In this document: piece after piece, positions 1-9,903 of the stretch
Layout: every line of letters starts with the position of its first letter
Position numbering within the stretch: the stretch's first letter is position 1
NCBI GenBank assembly: GCA_002049455.2
Contig: KV919086.1
Location: 1-64,000, forward strand
DNA length: 64,000 nt
DNA from: Porphyra umbilicalis
Lineage: Eukaryota; Rhodophyta; Bangiophyceae; Bangiales; Bangiaceae
Direction of reading: 5' to 3'
Translations under genes and position numbers: made by a program
Notes under the pieces: generated by a model
The model's database searches: none
What the model was told of the DNA's origin: nothing
The model's input: the letters and a program-made list of their open reading frames with translations, nothing else

Positions 1-54
1 GATGATGAGGCAGAGCTCAAACGCCGTGGGGCACGTATCCAACTGCTCGACCAT
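1..54 (-). CDS. Possible partial coding sequence running off the left edge
   Basis: Read on the minus strand from an ATG at 52-54, the first 54 bases stay open to the window edge and give a balanced peptide beginning MVEQLDTCPTAFELCLI, unlike the Ala/Pro/Arg shadows nearby. It lies just downstream of the P450 stop in the same orientation, so it could be the start of the next gene or an internal exon. The frame also stays open a little upstream of the ATG. Too little is visible to name a product. Confidence 0.2.
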   Translation of the reverse strand, partial: MVEQLDTCPTAFELCLII

Positions 55-173
55 CGGGGAGGCGGCGGCGGCCACGTAACAAAGGGAGCGAGGCGGGCGC
101 CCCGCCAGCCGCGCGCCTCACCCACCCCCCGTCCTCCCCGCCAGTCGCCCCCCGACACCCTCGCCGCCACCCA

Positions 174-1899
174 TCAGCACCCCCCCACCGCCCCACGCCG
201 CCGCGGCGTCAGCCTCACGGGCACCCCCCGATCGGCATTGCCCGGCTTCCCCCCCGGCGCGGCCGACCCCGCCCGGTGCGTCCAGCCAACGACGGACCGC
301 ACCGCGTCGGGCGGCACCGCGAGCGTCACTTCGTACGCGCGGTAGAGCGTGGCGAGCATCGCCACCCCCTCCGCGTCGGCCAAGAAGGTGCCCGCACAGT
401 TTTCGGGGCCGACGCTAAAGGGGATGTAGGCGCCCGCAGGGGGAACGCTCCCGCCCCCGCCCCCGCCGCCGCCGCCCGCGCCGCCCGTGCCGCCGGCGGC
501 GCCGCCCGGCGCCACCGCTGAGCCGCCCGGCAGCCAGCGGGCCGGCAAAAAGTCGAGTGGCCGCTCCCACACCGCCGGGTCGCGGGCGGCGCCCGCGGCA
601 AAGGCGGCGACGAGGGTCCCCGCCCGCACCCGCACGCCGCTGCCCGGCAGCACCGTATCCCGCGACGCCACACGCTCAAAGAAGAGGCCCGGCGGCGTCA
701 GCCGCAGCGACTCCTTCCAGACGGCGCGGAGGTAGGGCAGGCGGCCGAGGTCGTCGAGCGCCAGCGGGCGGGCGGGTCCCCCGGGGGGGGTGTCTGCGTC
801 GAGGGCGGCGACTTCCGCGCCCACCGCGGCGGTGGCGTCGGGGCAACACGCAATGTGGTAGACGGACCACGCGGCCACGTCGGCCGACGTGGTGCCGCCC
901 GCCGCCCCAAAGACGATCGCGTTGGAGATGGCCGTCTCAATGTCCGCGACACTATCGGCGGGCGCCCCCGCCTCGGGCACGTCGAGGAGCATGTCGAGGA
1001 GGTCCGGCGGGCGCGCGGCCGCGGCCGACGGCGCCTCGGCCCGCCGCGCGACGAGAATCTCCCGGTAGAGGGTGCGGAGCTCCGCCGCCGCTGCTTGGAT
1101 GCCCGCCCGCAGGCCGAGCGGCGCCAGCAGCGGCGACTGGCGTATCGGGTAGCCGACAAAATCCACCATCATCTGAAAAATTAGGGCGGTGCTGGCGTCC
1201 GTCGCGCGCCGCATCTGGGCAGCGTCAAACGGCGCCCCAAACGCCACCCGAAAGATGAGGCGGTAGGCCGTTTCCGAAAAGGCGGCCGACACGTCGACAA
1301 CGGCCCCGAGGCCGTTGCCGCCGTCGCCCTTGACGGCAGCACCCCCCCCCCCTCCTCGCCAGTCGCGCCGCCGAGGCGCGCCGACTCCAAATCCTCCCCC
1401 AGCGTGTTCAACTCCCGCCCGACGGCCGGCCAAAAGGCCGGCAGCAGCGCCGGCCCAAACACCCCCCGCAGCGACCGCCGCACGACCGCGTGCGCCGAGC
1501 GGGGCATGACAAACAGCCCTCCCGGGGCAGACACCTCCATCACCGCCCGCTGCGCGGGGGAGCGCGGCCACTCGGCCGGCCGCCCGACGATGCGCGCGCA
1601 GTCGGCCGGGTCGGCGGTGAAGAGGACGGTGCGGATGCCAAAGGGGAGGCGAAACACGGGGCCGAGCGCCACGTGCAGCGCGTGCAAGGTCGTGGCCATC
1701 GTGTCGGGGCGCGAGTAAAAGGAAAACATGGTCCCGCCGGGGAGGAAGGTCGCGAGGGGGGGGAACCGCACGACCGCGGGGGCGGCTTTGGAGACGGGGG
1801 GGGGGGGGGGGGGCGCCCGAGCACCACCGCCACGACGACGGTGGCGACGGCGAGCAGCGCCGCGCCGAGGAGCAGGGCGGAGGGGGCGACGGCGTCCAT
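174..1899 (-). pseudogene. Cytochrome P450, interrupted at two homopolymer runs (gene or pseudogene)
   Basis: Cytochromes P450 are haem-thiolate monooxygenases, usually anchored in the ER by an N-terminal helix. Reading leftwards from an ATG at 1899 there is a hydrophobic N-terminus (MDAVAPSALLLGAALLAVAT) and a proline stretch. An I-helix-like GAAGGTTS follows, then the K-helix ExxR (KESLRL), FLPARW in the PERF region, and a haem-Cys loop FSVGPENCAGTFLA near 400-450. The signature FxxGxRxCxG is present except that Glu stands where Arg or His is usual. The reading frame changes twice: at a long G run (about 1800-1818; poly-C in the coding strand) and at a C run near 1340-1352. The total is about 575 codons, a little longer than usual because of a Gly-rich insert before the haem loop. 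The shifts could be real lesions, small introns or homopolymer errors. The family call is secure; its working state is not. Confidence 0.75.
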
Positions 1900-2950
1900 G
1901 GCGGTCGTAGCGGTAGACGGTCGTCGTGGAGAGCGACAGGGGAGGCGGGTCGGCGAGAGTGGGAGCAGGATCGGAGAAGTGGGTCGGCGGGACCCGTCTG
2001 ACACCAGATAAGAACCCATCCTGTCCCCGTTTATTGACCACTGGTTCACTTCCTTCGAGAAGCTCACCGTTGGGCTCAGCTCACCCTCCCCTCCTCCATC
2101 ATCTTTTTTCCACAAAAAATGGACGCTTCACTCTTTTTGTTGGTAGGTGGATCGGTATCGGGGTATACACTAAAGGTATATCTCATGCACTAAAACCTGT
2201 CCCAAAAACGATGTGGGTGCGTCGGAACTGGTCCTCCAGGAGCCAAAGTCCCTCTGATGACAGATATGGGAGTTCCGGCGGTACTCCGAAAAAAAGGGGC
2301 TGTGAGTGCGAGAAGCGCCTGAATGCGCGTGGGTTGCGCGACACTGGTGAAGCGCTGCGTCCGGTTTCCAGCTCAGCAATAGCCGTTGCAACAGTGATCC
2401 AGCTAATAAATACAGTCCACTCAAACTGATAGGGCGGATCAAGCCGGCTGGCTTGCATGAGACTAAAACAAGAACATGCAATCAAACAGTAGCCCCCAGT
2501 TCGTAATCTGTGCGAACAGCGAGGGACATGAAACGATACGGCCGAGTCCAAGGGCCGGCGCTTCACTTTCGGTCGCGACCGCCAGCGCATCCGCAATGCT
2601 CAGTTTCGACTTCTGACAGGCTGTAAGGCTCGTCATGTACATGCTTACAACTTTCCCTGGCCGAGTACGCCTCACATGCCCATCATGGAAGCATGGCGTC
2701 AACGAGGGCGCAAAAAGAACCGTAAAACCGGCACCCTACTTTTTCTGCACGCACGACAAAGCTCCAAAATACAGTGCACACATCGGAACGGCGCTTATAG
2801 GCGGAAAGCGGTGGTTCTTTCTACAGCGGAAATTTTGGCATTGGGTGCGATGGTGCCCGTCTCTGGTGGGCCTGAACATGCGTCGCCGCCAGAGGTTTTA
2901 ATGCGTGAGATCCACCTTTGTGGTTGGGAAGAGCGCCCGGGGCGCTATTG
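1900..2950. other. Intergenic region, no supported gene
   Basis: Upstream of the P450 ATG and left of the Harbinger element. GC content falls after about 2000. Short open frames on both strands have no recognisable domains. The first 100-150 bases would hold the P450 promoter, but no clear TATA or CCAAT element stands out. Confidence 0.4.
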
Positions 2951-3016
2951 AGGGGCGCGGTTAAGGCGCTGTTAAGGCGCTGTTAGGGCAATCCCAACAA
3001 CGTCGGCCCCATCTCA
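2951..3016 (+). repeat. Left terminal inverted repeat of the Harbinger element
   Basis: AGGGGCGCGG is followed by tandem GGCGCTGTTAA-like units and then GGGCAATCCCAACAACGTCG and GCCCCATCT. It pairs with the reverse complement of 11573-11640. The outer 10 bp match exactly, the inner block has about one mismatch, and the units between are rearranged. Confidence 0.75.
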
Positions 3017-3643
3017 TATTCGTTACACGTTGTGCCACGAAGCAGAAACGTGTCTCTTTATTAAGGAAATGGGGCCACTGGGCTTTTCTGTCAACGTGAT
3101 CGACCCCATTCTGGCCTTCAATGGTCATGATGGAATCCTGGAAGTACGAGACAACTCCGAAGCGCAAAAATGGGGCGGGCGTTGGACCTGCCCCATTCGT
3201 GAAGCGAAATGGGGCAGGTCCGGCGTCGGCCCCAATGCGTTCTGTGCTCTCATTGGTGGAGTGTAACCAAACATGTATTACTATATATTGGTTGAGCGCG
3301 CAACGTGTGTTGGGATGATCTTGATCAGTTTTGAAAGATAATGGTGCGGACCTGCACTCTTTGGCGATGAGGCCCGACCTCAGCATTCGAGAGCGGTCCA
3401 AAAGCTTTCGTCCATTGAACCAGGCTGATAGCGCAGGTGGTTGGCGTCTCGTGATTCGATTCCGACGCAGGCCGTCATTGTGGGCCGCGTGGGACGGGAT
3501 CGGACATGTGGCTCAGGCAGGCGTGGAGTGGGACTCTCTCTCGCCTCGTGACCCCCGATCTGGGCTCTTGAGGGCCTGTTGGCGTGGGGACGATGGATGG
3601 TTCGCGTGGCGCCATCACGACCATGCGGTCGTTAGGTTGTGGC
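3017..3643. other. Left subterminal region of the Harbinger element
   Basis: No gene is supported. A tRNA-like stretch with an A-box-like TAGCGCAGGTGG and a B-box-like GATTCGATTCC lies at 3425-3470. The two boxes are too close together for an intact tRNA. A block related to the A-box part recurs near 36510. Confidence 0.4.
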
Positions 3644-4098
3644 GGGCCGCCCACCACTGATACAGCGCCACTGAGGGGGGGGGCGGCGGTTGAACGAGGT
3701 CGCGCGGGCGGCCTGGTCCCACACCCACACAGATATTTTGAGGTGGCAGGCCGCCCCACACTGCGTCAGAGCCTCTGGAGGGGGGGGGGGGTCGGAGGGG
3801 ATCGCGCGTGGCCCCTGGGCGGGCACCCGCACAGAGATTTGCATGTGGCAGGCGGTGCGCCACCGCACCCAGAGCTATTTGAGAGGGGGGGGGGGGGTGG
3901 GCGGCGGCCGCGGGTCGCCTCCTGGCTCGTGCGCGGCCCAATCGGGGAGGTTGGTGGTCCGCCACCACCCACAGTGCCTTTCAGTGGGGGTGCGGCGGTC
4001 GATCCTGGACCACGCGGTGCCTCGTTGGCTCCCGCGCAGCCTTTTCGGGGGTGGGGGTGGTCCACCACTGCGCACAGTGCGTTTTGAGAGGGGGGGGC
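3644..4098 (+). repeat. Five imperfect tandem repeats of about 100-107 bp upstream of the transposase
   Basis: Five units each contain a C-rich GCC(G/A)CCCAC-like block, a variable middle ending in (C/T)GAG or CAG, and a long G run. The blocks start near 3644, 3751, 3857, 3957 and 4059, a spacing of 100-107 bp. They end about 310 bp before the proposed transposase start and occupy the subterminal region, where Harbinger transposases and their Myb-like partners usually bind. A role in transposase binding or promoter function is inferred from position. Confidence 0.6.
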
Positions 4099-4408
4099 TC
4101 GGTCCGTCGCTCCTCATTCCGCGCTGCCGCACCGTGCACACACCCGACCCATCGACGTCGCGCCCATCGTTGTGACGCGTCCGGCCATTACCTGCATCGT
4201 CGGCCCCCCGCTACTCTGTTGCCCTGTTCCTCGTCCACGACGTGCCCGCTTCGCCCGCACGTTCCCTGTCGTCGGCTTGAGACGCACGATCCGCGCACCC
4301 GCCGCACTTTCTTTGCTACCCCACCACGTTTACGACCCCTATCCTTGTGTTCCGTGCTCCACCACCATTTGCCCGCGCTCGCCCGCGACCCTCCCCTCCG
4401 CTGCTGGC

Positions 4409-5935
4409 ATGGAAGCTGCCGAGACGGGGCTGTCCAGCGCTGCCTCTCTCCTGGCCGAGGAAGATGGCGCCGTCGTTTGCGCTGCGGTGCAATCCCACAT
4501 GGGCCTGCTGATGCTGATTCGACGACGGTCGCGCGCCGCCCGCGGACACCGCCGTCGCCACTACCGCGGTTCTGTTCCTGGGCGTCGGCCCAACAAGCGG
4601 CGTGACTTTGCCGCTGGCCTGTTCAACATCCAGCGTGACTACTTCGGGGTCAACGCGGAGCCGCCGATCTACGACGACCGTGATTTCGAGACGCGCTTCC
4701 GTGTGCCGCGCAGTGTGTTTCGGCGCATCTACCTGGCCGTCAAGGACGAGCCGTTCTTCCAGCAGCGCATCAACGCGACGGGTCGCCTGCAGGCGCACCC
4801 ACTGCAAAAGGTCGTGGCCGCCTTCCGCGTCATCGCGTACGGCGAGGCGGCCGACCGGTCGGACGAGTACGTGCGCCTTTCTCGCTCGACGGTGGCGCAG
4901 GCGACGAAGCTTCTCCTAGAATTCATCGTGCGGCGGTGGGCATCGACCTACCTACGCCGTCCCAACCAGTCGGAGCTCAAGGCTATGATGGCGCGCAACG
5001 CAGAGCGCGGCTTTCCCGGCTGTATGGGCTCGCTGGACTGTACCCACTGGGAGTGGCATCAGTGCCCGACGGGCATGGCGGGCGCGTACCAGAGCCGGAA
5101 GGGCTCGCGCGGCGTTGTCGTCGAGGCCGTATGCGACGAGGACCTGTGGATTTGGCACCTGTTTGTCGGTGCTCCCGGCAGTTTGAACGACATCAACGTT
5201 TTGAACCAGTCGCCTCTCTACCTAGACGTCACGGCAGGCCGGTGGCCGCCGCGGGGCGTGACGTTTACCGTGAATGGGACCACCCGCACGCTACCTTACT
5301 ACCTAGTCGACGGCATCTACCCTCGCTACGCGTTCCTAGTGTCCCCCCACCCCATGCCTATGACCGACGAGGACAAGACGTTCAACCGGCTGCAGGAGGC
5401 CATTCGCAAGGACGTTGAGCGGCTGTTTGGCGTTCTGACAAAGCGGTTTCACATCGCCTTGCACCCAGGACGGTACCGCTCCGTGAAGCAGCTGATCACC
5501 ACGTACAAGGCGGTCTGTATTTTGCACAACATGTGCGTGGAGAGCCGTCGAGACGGCTTTTTGAGCCGCCGCAGAGGGGGGACTAACGAGGGAGGGGGTG
5601 CGGGTGGTGAGGGTGAGGGTCCTGCAGGCGCGGCTGCTGCCGCCGCGGGGGGTCATGATGGGAACGACGGTGGGGCGGAGGATGGTGGCGCTGCTGCCGC
5701 CGGGGGACCTGCGCCTGGCGGCGGCGGCGCCGCCGGCCCGGCCGACGCTGTCGATGCTGCTAACCCGCCCCCCGCATTGAACGCTGTGGGGCAGCCGCCC
5801 GCGGGCGGCATGGTTGCTGTCTTTGATGCTTGGGGCGAGACTCGCAACCCCACCGAACACGCGCAACTCCGTGCCGACCTGTCGGCGCACGTGTGGAGCG
5901 ACCGCGGCGAGCTGCTGGCACCCTATGTCTTCTAG
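4409..5935 (+). CDS. PIF/Harbinger DDE transposase, intact
   Basis: This nuclear transposase cuts and rejoins the ends of its own element, normally together with the partner protein of the element. It has 508 residues from the ATG at 4409; the frame stays open upstream to 4172. The catalytic triad is visible: Asp 210 in GSLDCTHWEW, Asp 261 in GAPGSLNDINVL, and Glu 337 in KDVERLFGVLTKRF. Other family hallmarks are DLWIWHLFVGAPGSLND, YYLVDGIYPRYAF and CILHNMC. These match the plant-transposon (Plant_tran/DDE_Tnp_4) branch of Harbinger transposases. The N-terminal third is basic, and the C-terminal 130 residues are a Gly/Ala-rich stretch followed by a conserved end, ELLAPYVF. I chose 4409 because the decayed relative at 59.9 kb starts at the equivalent point. 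There are no internal stops and codon use is strongly GC-biased. Confidence 0.92.
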   Translation: MEAAETGLSSAASLLAEEDGAVVCAAVQSHMGLLMLIRRRSRAARGHRRRHYRGSVPGRRPNKRRDFAAGLFNIQRDYFGVNAEPPIYDDRDFETRFRVPRSVFRRIYLAVKDEPFFQQRINATGRLQAHPLQKVVAAFRVIAYGEAADRSDEYVRLSRSTVAQATKLLLEFIVRRWASTYLRRPNQSELKAMMARNAERGFPGCMGSLDCTHWEWHQCPTGMAGAYQSRKGSRGVVVEAVCDEDLWIWHLFVGAPGSLNDINVLNQSPLYLDVTAGRWPPRGVTFTVNGTTRTLPYYLVDGIYPRYAFLVSPHPMPMTDEDKTFNRLQEAIRKDVERLFGVLTKRFHIALHPGRYRSVKQLITTYKAVCILHNMCVESRRDGFLSRRRGGTNEGGGAGGEGEGPAGAAAAAAGGHDGNDGGAEDGGAAAAGGPAPGGGGAAGPADAVDAANPPPALNAVGQPPAGGMVAVFDAWGETRNPTEHAQLRADLSAHVWSDRGELLAPYVF

Positions 5936-5952
5936 AGCTGCTGTACGGTTAC

Positions 5953-5995
5953 ACAAAGGTTTTTTTTTCCCCGTTGGGCAGGGTTTTTTTTTCCT
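5953..5995 (+). repeat. 43-bp inverted repeat, copy 1 (3' end of transposase gene)
   Basis: ACAAAGG, nine T, CCCCGTTGGGCAGGG, nine T, CCT. It starts 18 bases after the transposase stop. Its exact reverse complement is at 7416-7458, downstream of the facing second ORF. Each gene therefore has the same sequence in the same orientation just after its stop codon. A 3'-end-formation or terminator role, or pairing between the convergent transcripts, is inferred. Confidence 0.85.
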
Positions 5996-7415
5996 TGACA
6001 TGGTAGTCCATTGTGTGTCCCGGTAGGTCTGAGCCAGTTGGAACGCACGCGCGCGGATCCGGAAAAACGGAACAGGACAAGCAGTCGCCCGCGGGCGGCG
6101 TGCACAGAGATGCGATGGTCGCACGCGGGACCGGTCGGCCGCGCGGAGGGGCGCCAACAGGCGGCGCTGGTTGTGCCGGCCGACCCGCACGTGCCCCCGC
6201 CAGTCGCCAGCGAAGGGCCGGCTGCGACCGTGAGGAGAGGCGCAGAGCGCCGCGCCCCCGTCGGCGGTGCCCTGGGAGGCAACGACGCACCGATGGTAGC
6301 TGGGGCCACCGGCTCCCGGGAGGACGCGCCGGCGCTCGCGGCCAGGGGCAGCGCGCACGACGACACGCAGCCGCTCGCGGGCGGCGGCGGGCTCTGCTCT
6401 GACGAGCTGCTGGCCTTGGCAACGACGGGCCAACAGCAGCGTGGTCTTCGACCAAGACACGGAAACCTTCGGCGGCAGGCCACTGACGCTTTGGGATTTT
6501 ACAAAGAGAACGGGTGTTCATTGGCTGCGCGACACTAATTTTAATAAACATGTTGTTGAAGCTTGGAATTACAGTCGGATCTGTCCTAGTATAGACGAAA
6601 TCACAATCCAAAACGCCGGAAATGCCGGCGTTTGACCAATGAGCACAAAACAGCTGAATACTATATTTGCATTTCAGCCGTACTCTCGATGAAACACCTT
6701 CGCTGCTGTCGGTGGGGCCGTCCACCGCGGTGGCTTCGCGGTGGCTTCGCAACGCTGGAAACGGCCCCCGGGGGCCCTGTCCTGAGAAGGCCGCTGCGGC
6801 CACAGCCGCCGCGGCCGCCCTCCTGCTGCGCCACAGCGCCGCCGTCCCTGCCGCCAGCCGCGGTCGCCGCCCCTCTCCGCAGGCGAGGGTGGGCGACAGC
6901 GGGGGTGGCGTCAGCGGCAGGGGCGCCGGCGGCGGCGGCAGAGGTGTCGGCGGTCGCGGCGGTGGCCGCCGCCTTACCGAGGAGCTGCCGCGCCTGCTGC
7001 GCCTGCGGCGCCCCGCCCTGACGCGCCGCCTGCATCACATTGGTGTCGAGCGGCATGGGGCGGGGCGCGCGTGTAGCCGCCGCTCCCTCGGCGTCGTGTG
7101 TCGGCGCGGAGCCGAGGAGCGGCACGCGGCGCGGCGGCAGCGCATCGCGCTCCAGCGGGGCGGGGCGCATCGCGCGCCGCCGGGGGGCAGCGCAGGTCCA
7201 CACCGCGCGTTACCCCACGCGCCGCGTCCTGGTCGGCCGCTGCGACGGAGATGTGCGCGCATGTCACGCGCGCGGGGGGGGGGGGCGCGTGTTTAGCTGG
7301 TGTGGAGGATGCGACTCGGGCCGGAAAAGAGTGCGGGGGGTGCGGGGGGTCATAGGCAAACGCTGCGCGCTCGGTCCTTTTCATGCCGCACGTGGGCAAG
7401 CAATGATACTTGTGT
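5996..7415. other. Region between the two convergent transposon genes
   Basis: About 1.4 kb with no supported gene. A short lower-GC stretch (6480-6690) sits between two GC-rich blocks. Many frames are open only because of composition. No domain is recognised. Confidence 0.4.
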
Positions 7416-7458
7416 AGGAAAAAAAAACCCTGCCCAACGGGGAAAAAAAAACCTTTGT
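7416..7458 (-). repeat. 43-bp inverted repeat, copy 2 (3' end of second ORF)
   Basis: Exact reverse complement of 5953-5995, including both nine-base homopolymers. It lies 58 bases beyond the stop of the minus-strand second ORF. The position mirrors copy 1. Confidence 0.85.
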
Positions 7459-7516
7459 CATACTCAACATACACACGCAACACGTCGCACACAAAGGCAA
7501 CAAACTACAGGTCCCT

Positions 7517-8968
7517 CTACTCGGAATCATCGCTGTCGTCCAGCGACTCGCTGTCCTCGTCCAGGTTGCGAGTCGTGTTCGGGCTGCGCGCAAGCTGAGC
7601 CGCGGCTGCCTGCCGCTTGGTCTCCAGCGACCGACGGCCAGCGCCAGTCTTGGCGTGTTGACGCACGCGGGCCGGCGCAGCCTTGGCCGCCGCCGCCGCC
7701 GCCAGAGCAGAGGCTGATGTACCATCAGCACCCAAAGGCGCCGCCAGCGCTCCTCGCCCCGGCGGCGCCCGCGCTCCGGCGGCAGGGCCGGCAGCCGCCC
7801 GCACCGTTCCCGTCGAGTTATCAACACCCAGACCGGCGACGCCGTCGCCCACACCGCCGATAGAGTCGTCAGTCCCCTCACCCCCTCCCTCGTCAATAGC
7901 AGACGAGCTCGCCACACCCGCACGCTCCAGCATCTTCTGCGTAATGGCTAGACGGTAACGAGCCGCCTCAGGGGTGTGCCGCATCAGCGGCGAATCAAAA
8001 AAGCAAAGGGCAGTGCGCTCGTGCTGCGCGTCGGTGAGCTTGTGGAGAGCTTCAGTGCTGGCCTTGACCTGAGCGTCCATCTGCACGTCCTCTTGGCGCT
8101 GCATCTTGGCCGCCTTGATGCCGACAGGGCGACCCTGAAAGCCGCCGTTGCGTCGGCTGCGGCCGCTACCGCTGCCGCTGCCACTCTCCTCCTCGTCAGA
8201 CGACGTGTCGCCCATAATGTCCATGCCCGAGGCGTCGCCGCCGTTGGCGGCGCCGCTAAACTTGTCGCTCTGCCGCAGGACGCGCCAACACGCGACCCAC
8301 TTGCAGTGCGCGACTTTGGCCTTGCGCTTGCGCGTCTTGTCGTCGACCTTGTCCTGGTTGCGGTCCGCTCGGATCGCGTCGTAAATGTCCAGCGAGCAAT
8401 AGCGCGCCACAGCGCCGCTGATAATGTCCTCCTCCGTCGGGTTGCCAGTGGTCGGCATGGCCTTAACAGCCAGGTAGTGCGACGTGAAGGCGCTCACACC
8501 CGCCCGAATGCGCTTAAACTGCTTCTCCAGCGCACTTGGAAGGCGCTCCACTCTCATCGGCCCCTTCCTCCGCACTTTCTCACCCCACACCTTGTGCACC
8601 GTCGCCCATAGGTTGTCCTTGGTCCGGGCAGTCCCCTTCACCGCGTCGCTCGTCACCTCCAGGTACGCCTCACAGAGGGGCACACGGTCGGCGTCCGTCC
8701 ACCCCAGAGCAGACCCCATCCTCTTGGGCAGCGAATACGTCACAGCCGGTAGGGAGGCGGCGGGTGGGCAGGGAACAGCTGGGGCGGCCGCCGAGGTACA
8801 GGGACGAGCTGGTAGGTCGGGTCGACAGAGGGATGGTTCCCCTGCAAGACGTACACCGGACGGCTCAGGGGCTCGGCCGACGTCGGCTGCCGCAACGGCT
8901 GCGACGGCGCGGGCCACCAGGTCCACGGCGAGGAAGTGCTCCGTGTCGGCGTCTGGGTCAGCACCCAC
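7517..8968 (-). CDS. Harbinger second ORF: Myb/SANT-like protein with NAM-associated C-terminal region
   Basis: Autonomous PIF/Harbinger elements carry a second gene whose DNA-binding product helps bring the transposase to the nucleus and the element ends. This protein has the expected layout. A trihelix/Myb-like segment begins GWTDADRVPLCEAYLEVTSD and continues with LWATVHKVW and LEKQFKRIRAGVSAF. It is followed by CKWVACWRVLRQSDKF, an acidic Ser-rich linker (DTSSDEEESGSGSG), and the RPVGIKAAKMQRQ motif typical of the NAM-associated domain. A charged helical region and a basic tail end in ESLDDSDDSE. The frame is 483 codons. The conserved part begins at an internal Met at 8719, which would give 400 residues, and the stretch upstream of that is Ala/Pro-rich. 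It converges with the transposase. Confidence 0.8.
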   Translation of the reverse strand: MGADPDADTEHFLAVDLVARAVAAVAAADVGRAPEPSGVRLAGEPSLCRPDLPARPCTSAAAPAVPCPPAASLPAVTYSLPKRMGSALGWTDADRVPLCEAYLEVTSDAVKGTARTKDNLWATVHKVWGEKVRRKGPMRVERLPSALEKQFKRIRAGVSAFTSHYLAVKAMPTTGNPTEEDIISGAVARYCSLDIYDAIRADRNQDKVDDKTRKRKAKVAHCKWVACWRVLRQSDKFSGAANGGDASGMDIMGDTSSDEEESGSGSGSGRSRRNGGFQGRPVGIKAAKMQRQEDVQMDAQVKASTEALHKLTDAQHERTALCFFDSPLMRHTPEAARYRLAITQKMLERAGVASSSAIDEGGGEGTDDSIGGVGDGVAGLGVDNSTGTVRAAAGPAAGARAPPGRGALAAPLGADGTSASALAAAAAAKAAPARVRQHAKTGAGRRSLETKRQAAAAQLARSPNTTRNLDEDSESLDDSDDSE

Positions 8969-9903
8969 TGCAGCTCTTGCGTGTCGCCCAGATCTCCGTA
9001 CTGGTCGACCCGCCAGGGCGAGGGGGTATCAGGCACACGCCAAAGAGGCGCCGGTCGTGAAGCCTCCCAGGTTGGGACTTGGTCGTCGCCCCACGCCTCG
9101 CAGGAGGGAGCCCACCTCCAACTCGGAGGGGGGCCCGCCGGATGACGGGGCAGGGTGCACGGGCGGTCCCAGCCGTCGCTCCTTGGCGAGCGCCAGTCGC
9201 CCTGTGGCGGGCCAGGCGGTGGGCCCCACAGCTGGCGCGGCGGGCTGCGCGGGCGGTAGTTGTCCCGGCCGCCCCTGAAATGGGGCGGACCTCTTGGCGG
9301 GCTTGGGGGAGGACCCGGCGTCGGAGGCCGCGGCGGGCCGGGAGGACCACCAGCCGGCGGGCGCCGAGCGCTCCCACCAAAGTGGTTGGGGGAGAATGGC
9401 GGGCCCCTTGTCGGCCGGGGAGGGGCGCCCAAGGGCGGCCGAGGGGGGCTCGGTCGTCGCCAGCCGTCGTTGTCGCCACCGCCACGCGGACCCGCACGCA
9501 CAGGGCCAGGAGGGCCGCCGCCAGCACCGCGGTCGTCCCAATCGCCGCGGTAGCGCACGTTCCGCCGTTGCTGCTCAAAGTCGTCGCGCTCGCCATGTCG
9601 GCGGCCGCGACCGAGAGGGGAGTGATGCCGCTTAAAAGGCCGGGGTCGCCCGCCCTCTGGGGCACCACCAAAGCCGGGGGGCGGGCGATGCCCACCCGGC
9701 GCCCCGTGCCGCATGGGCGGAGGAGGGGGGGGAGGGGGGGGCGGAGGCATGTGCGGGTGCTCACAAGCGTCCTCGCAGGGACTTGGAGGGGGAGGCGGGC
9801 ACCAGGTACCGTTACGCTTCCGCTGCGTGCGCCGCCGCAGGGAGTCGTTGGCGCCCTTCCCGCGCGTCATGCTCAGGAGCGCGGGCGTCGCAAAGGCGGG
9901 CAA
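8740..9903 (-). CDS. Proline/glycine-rich open frame, possible upstream exon of the second ORF
   Basis: A 387-codon frame of low complexity. It has RG- and RGG-like stretches (GDWDDRGAGGG, RGGRDNYRPRSPP), long Pro runs and a better mixed C-terminal third (VDQYGDLGDTQELQWVLTQ). It overlaps the start of the Myb/NAM-like ORF in another frame. It could be an upstream exon joined by splicing, a separate RNA-binding-like transposon protein, or a by-product of composition. No domain was recognised. It lies entirely inside the Harbinger element. Confidence 0.3.
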   Translation of the reverse strand: MPAFATPALLSMTRGKGANDSLRRRTQRKRNGTWCPPPPPSPCEDACEHPHMPPPPPPPPPPPMRHGAPGGHRPPPGFGGAPEGGRPRPFKRHHSPLGRGRRHGERDDFEQQRRNVRYRGDWDDRGAGGGPPGPVRAGPRGGGDNDGWRRPSPPRPPLGAPPRPTRGPPFSPNHFGGSARRPPAGGPPGPPRPPTPGPPPSPPRGPPHFRGGRDNYRPRSPPRQLWGPPPGPPQGDWRSPRSDGWDRPCTLPRHPAGPPPSWRWAPSCEAWGDDQVPTWEASRPAPLWRVPDTPSPWRVDQYGDLGDTQELQWVLTQTPTRSTSSPWTWWPAPSQPLRQPTSAEPLSRPVYVLQGNHPSVDPTYQLVPVPRRPPQLFPAHPPPPYRL

